From Lunularia cruciata (taxonomy: Eukaryota > Streptophyta > Marchantiopsida > Lunulariales > Lunulariaceae): a DNA stretch of 64,000 nt. Shown piece after piece: positions 61,386 through 64,000 of the stretch. How positions within the stretch are numbered: position 1 is the stretch's first letter; every line of letters begins with the position of its first letter. A program made the translations under genes and the position numbers. The stretch lies in contig OX419762.1 of the NCBI GenBank assembly GCA_948567375.1, positions 23,638,608-23,702,607 on the forward strand. Reading direction: 5' to 3'. The notes under the pieces are model-generated. The model was not told where the DNA came from. It did not search any database and was given only the letters and a program-made list of their open reading frames with translations.

Positions 61386-64000
61386 TGTGGTACCCACATT
61401 TTTTGTTTTTCTTTGTTTATTGGTGTTTAAGAGAAGAAGTAAGCACTCAAAACCAAATTGCGAACAAAGAATGGACGAAAGTAACTTTGGAGGACATCCA
61501 AAGAAGATGATATCGGATCCAATGATGGAGGTACTTAGAAGAAGGGTACAACAGAAAAAGTCCGAAGAGCACCATCTTTGGGTTAGAAGGCGCAAAAGAT
61601 ACAAAGACCATTTAACAACCTTGGTACATGACAAGAAAGTACACATCAAGAAATGGTGGAGGCAGAAGAAGCATGTCTTGACAGTGACCGGGATCAACAC
61701 GTAGAAGAGAGAAGGTCAAATTTGAAATTGACTGAAGAATGACTGCAATTCGGGGTAATATAAGATTGCAATTGCGCAAGGACAAGTTGAATATGCCAAG
61801 TTAAATTTCCAATTCCTTTGAGTAGTTGTCTTGCAATAATGCGTGTCCGGAAGCCAATTGAGAGTGACATTTTCTGAAATCCCGAGGGAGTTAGAGTGTC
61901 TTGTCTAAGAGATGGCATCATCTTTTAGCGTCGTAGAACGAGAGAGCAGATTATGGCAAAGAAGGTGGCCAATGCGCTGGCGGTGCAAAGTTTTGCAATT
62001 TGTAGGTTAGATGTAGTAGCTAGAATTGAAGTCTTGACTAGACTTTGTATTGCCTTCTTAGCATGGAACTAGAATTTCAGTTTCCCAAGAGTGATGGCAG
62101 AAATAACTGCTAGTAATTGTGAGGAGGGTCCCAAGGTAGAAGGGAAGAAAGGAAATCCGACTCGATGGACAGAGTCGGATTGGAGGTTAGTATTGGAGAG
62201 AGAAGCAGGAGAGCCGATGGGGATCACCTTCTATTGGAAGTGTGATGCTGTAGAAGAAATGGCAGAAATTTGCAACTTGTTTTTCACTCCAAGAACCACA
62301 AATGGCTACAAGGTGGAGTCCTATCGGGACCCAACTAGGAGAAGTATTGTGGGGGCAATGATGGCCATGTTCAAGCCAAAACAAACAACATATGTGAATA
62401 TGCAGCAAGCCGTTTTCTTCCACCAAATGTTTGCATGAGTTCCGGTGAATTGGGCAAAGTGCTTTCACCACCAAACGAGGCAAATGGTGATCAATTGGCA
62501 AATAGGTTCTCCGCCGCATTATTTTGCACCGTTTGCAACGCACTTTCACTTCAGGTTGAACTTGCTGACAGTAGAGGAGTGTCATCGCATGGTGTCTCAT
62601 GTTCATCTTGACTTAAGACGGGAAGCGGACAAAGAAGAGCGACAGTATATGATACATCTGCAAGCCAACGATGATCATTTCTTGAAGACCGGACAGTGGA
62701 AGGTCGAAGAAGTCACCAGTCCAAAGACAAAGAAACATGGTAAACCCAAAGAAGCAAAGTCACCTCCCACTCAAAGGAAGGCTCAAAGACTGGTTATGTA
62801 GAATACGGAGATGGTGAGAGAAGCATCATTGGGATCAGAGTCTGAAGAAGAAACCGAGTCGCAAGAGGAGGAATCTGAAGAAGAGGAGCTCACCTTAAAA
62901 AGTGAGGAGTCCAGAAGTGATAGCGAGGGGGAATCTAAAGTTCAGCAATCGGTGGCGGTCAGTGAAGCTTGTTAGGTGATGGTGGACAGAGAACCTGGAA
63001 CAACGAGTCATTGTGTAGCTATGGTGGTGAACAAGCCGAGACCAAAGGAGAAGGAGGAGTATCCAGTGGGGCCGAGTTCAATAGGTAAAGAAGAAGAAAG
63101 TACAGATATAGTGTCTTTGAAGATACAAAGATCACGACTTTGGATGAAGGAGCCGATGAAGGAGGTGAAGACTCAAGACAAAGACGGCGACAAAGATGAC
63201 AAAAGCTTCAGTGGGATATCTTATCTGACAAAAGTGGTCACCTTGTTGCTGGAGTTATTGAAGGAGCATCAGAAAGCAATTCCCCAAAATCGTAGGAAGG
63301 GGATGAATGAGTTGCAGGTGGTGATGCATTTGTTGAGTGAAGTGAAGGGGTTGCAGGAGCAACAAGTCCAAAGAAATGAAGAAATGGAAGAACTTTGGAG
63401 GGAGGAAGTCTTGAAGAAGAAGACTTTCAAAATGTTACAAGAGAGCTGCGAGTCAAAAGAGAAAGAATTGCAAAGGCAAGCCGGAGAACTATAGGAACAA
63501 GTGATGTGGCTGAGCAAAATGAAGGGAGAAGTGAGTGATGTGCGCATCGAGAATGTTCATTTGAAGGCGATGACCATCATAATGGAGCAGGAGTTGGACA
63601 GCTTGAAGAAGAGTGCAGCAGGGAAGGATCAAGCATGGCTGAGGGAGTTAGCAGCCAGGCAGGAAGAAGAGGAACAATTATGAGAGCTAGTTAGAAGTGC
63701 AGAGTTGCAGAGCACGCAATATGAGGAAGAAAAGAAGATGCTTGCTACAGAGTACAAAGACGAGCTGAAGATGTATCGTGAAGAGTTGAAGGTAGAGCGC
63801 TCTTGAGGATATGCATTGGAATCAGTGGGAGAAGTTGTGGGGAAGTTGAGAGCAATCTTAAGCACGGAGGCTGGAGGGAGATTGGAAGAAGCTCGCCTAC
63901 ATGAGTTGAAGTTGCTTGTGCAAGAAACTCGGAAGAGAAAAGCCAAGGATGTGGACATGAACACGTTGTTGATTCAATTAAGAGAGCGTGTAGATCAAAA
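61386..64000 (+). mobile_element. J: LTR (gamma type), continues past the window
   Basis: J starts TGTGGTACCCACATTTTTTG at 61386. A TATA-like GGTAATATAAGATTG lies near 61755 and the LTR-encoded ORF begins at about 61953. The right end is not in the window, so I cannot say whether it is solo or part of a full element. It is the most diverged LTR here that still keeps its ORF frame. Confidence 0.75.
61953..64000 (+). pseudogene. LTR-encoded ORF, J copy (one frame, stops only, 3' cut by window)
   Basis: The frame opens MAKKVANALAVQSFAICRLD and keeps the same reading phase for at least 680 codons without a frameshift. It is broken only by isolated stops (about 62070, 62436, 62799, 62973, 63492, 63681 and 63804). 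Its parts are GNPTRWTESDWRLVLEREAG, NMQQAVFFHQMFA, SPPHYFAPFATHFHFRLNLL, an acidic region (62840-62960), a coiled coil (63230-63790) and RLEEARLHELKLLVQETRKR (63880-63940). Function is unknown. The lack of indels in a diverged copy argues for long protein-level selection before this copy died. Confidence 0.75.

Overview
This window is plant repeat DNA, and I found no host gene, tRNA or rRNA gene. Almost all of it is Ty3/gypsy LTR retrotransposons nested inside one another to four or five levels. Most coding regions are broken by stop codons of the kind left by decay of methylated cytosines (CGA to TGA, CAG to TAG, TGG to TGA or TAG). A large, repeat-rich land-plant genome is clear. The lineages present (a methyltransferase-carrying gypsy element and very long LTRs that hold their own ORF) make me lean towards a non-flowering plant or gymnosperm, but that is inference.

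The outermost layer is element K on the minus strand. Its 5' LTR lies near 52.7-51.8 kb. Its gag runs from about 51.2 to 50.05 kb and continues at 46.3-46.2 and 45.48-45.1 kb. Its protease is at 45.06-44.2 kb. Beyond a 38-kb insertion come a C5 cytosine DNA methyltransferase-like domain (about 6.0-4.9 kb), reverse transcriptase (4.5-3.57 kb), RNase H (990-500) and the start of integrase at the left edge. K is interrupted by an inverted solo LTR (L0, 991-3566, itself split by solo LTR L1), by element H, by a short solo LTR (E2) and by a 3.7-kb solo LTR (F).

Element H (about 6.27-44.22 kb, plus strand) is a second gypsy lineage whose 5' LTR contains two purine-rich tandem arrays. H is interrupted by element A (10,798-34,071), which is itself interrupted in its 5' LTR by a sister copy, element B (12,851-22,413, perfect 5-bp target duplication). 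H is also interrupted by LTR C, which holds solo LTR D, which holds solo LTR E1. Right of K lie a related truncated element I (52.7-60.09 kb), LTR N and LTR J, the last two again nested and running off the right edge.

The A/B/C/F/I/N/J family has two points of interest. Its gag-pol is a single long frame primed by tRNA-Asp. Its about 3.75-kb LTRs each contain a long ORF of about 860 codons (an N-terminal globular domain, an acidic linker and a long coiled coil) placed between a TATA box and a conserved stop. The gene therefore lies inside the LTR and is duplicated with it. It can be recognised in all these LTRs, including very diverged ones. In B's 5' LTR it is still open for about 640 codons although B's gag-pol is dead. 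A second TATA-like motif follows the ORF stop. This LTR-borne gene and the retrotransposon-borne DNA methyltransferase are the two best candidates for an under-described system.
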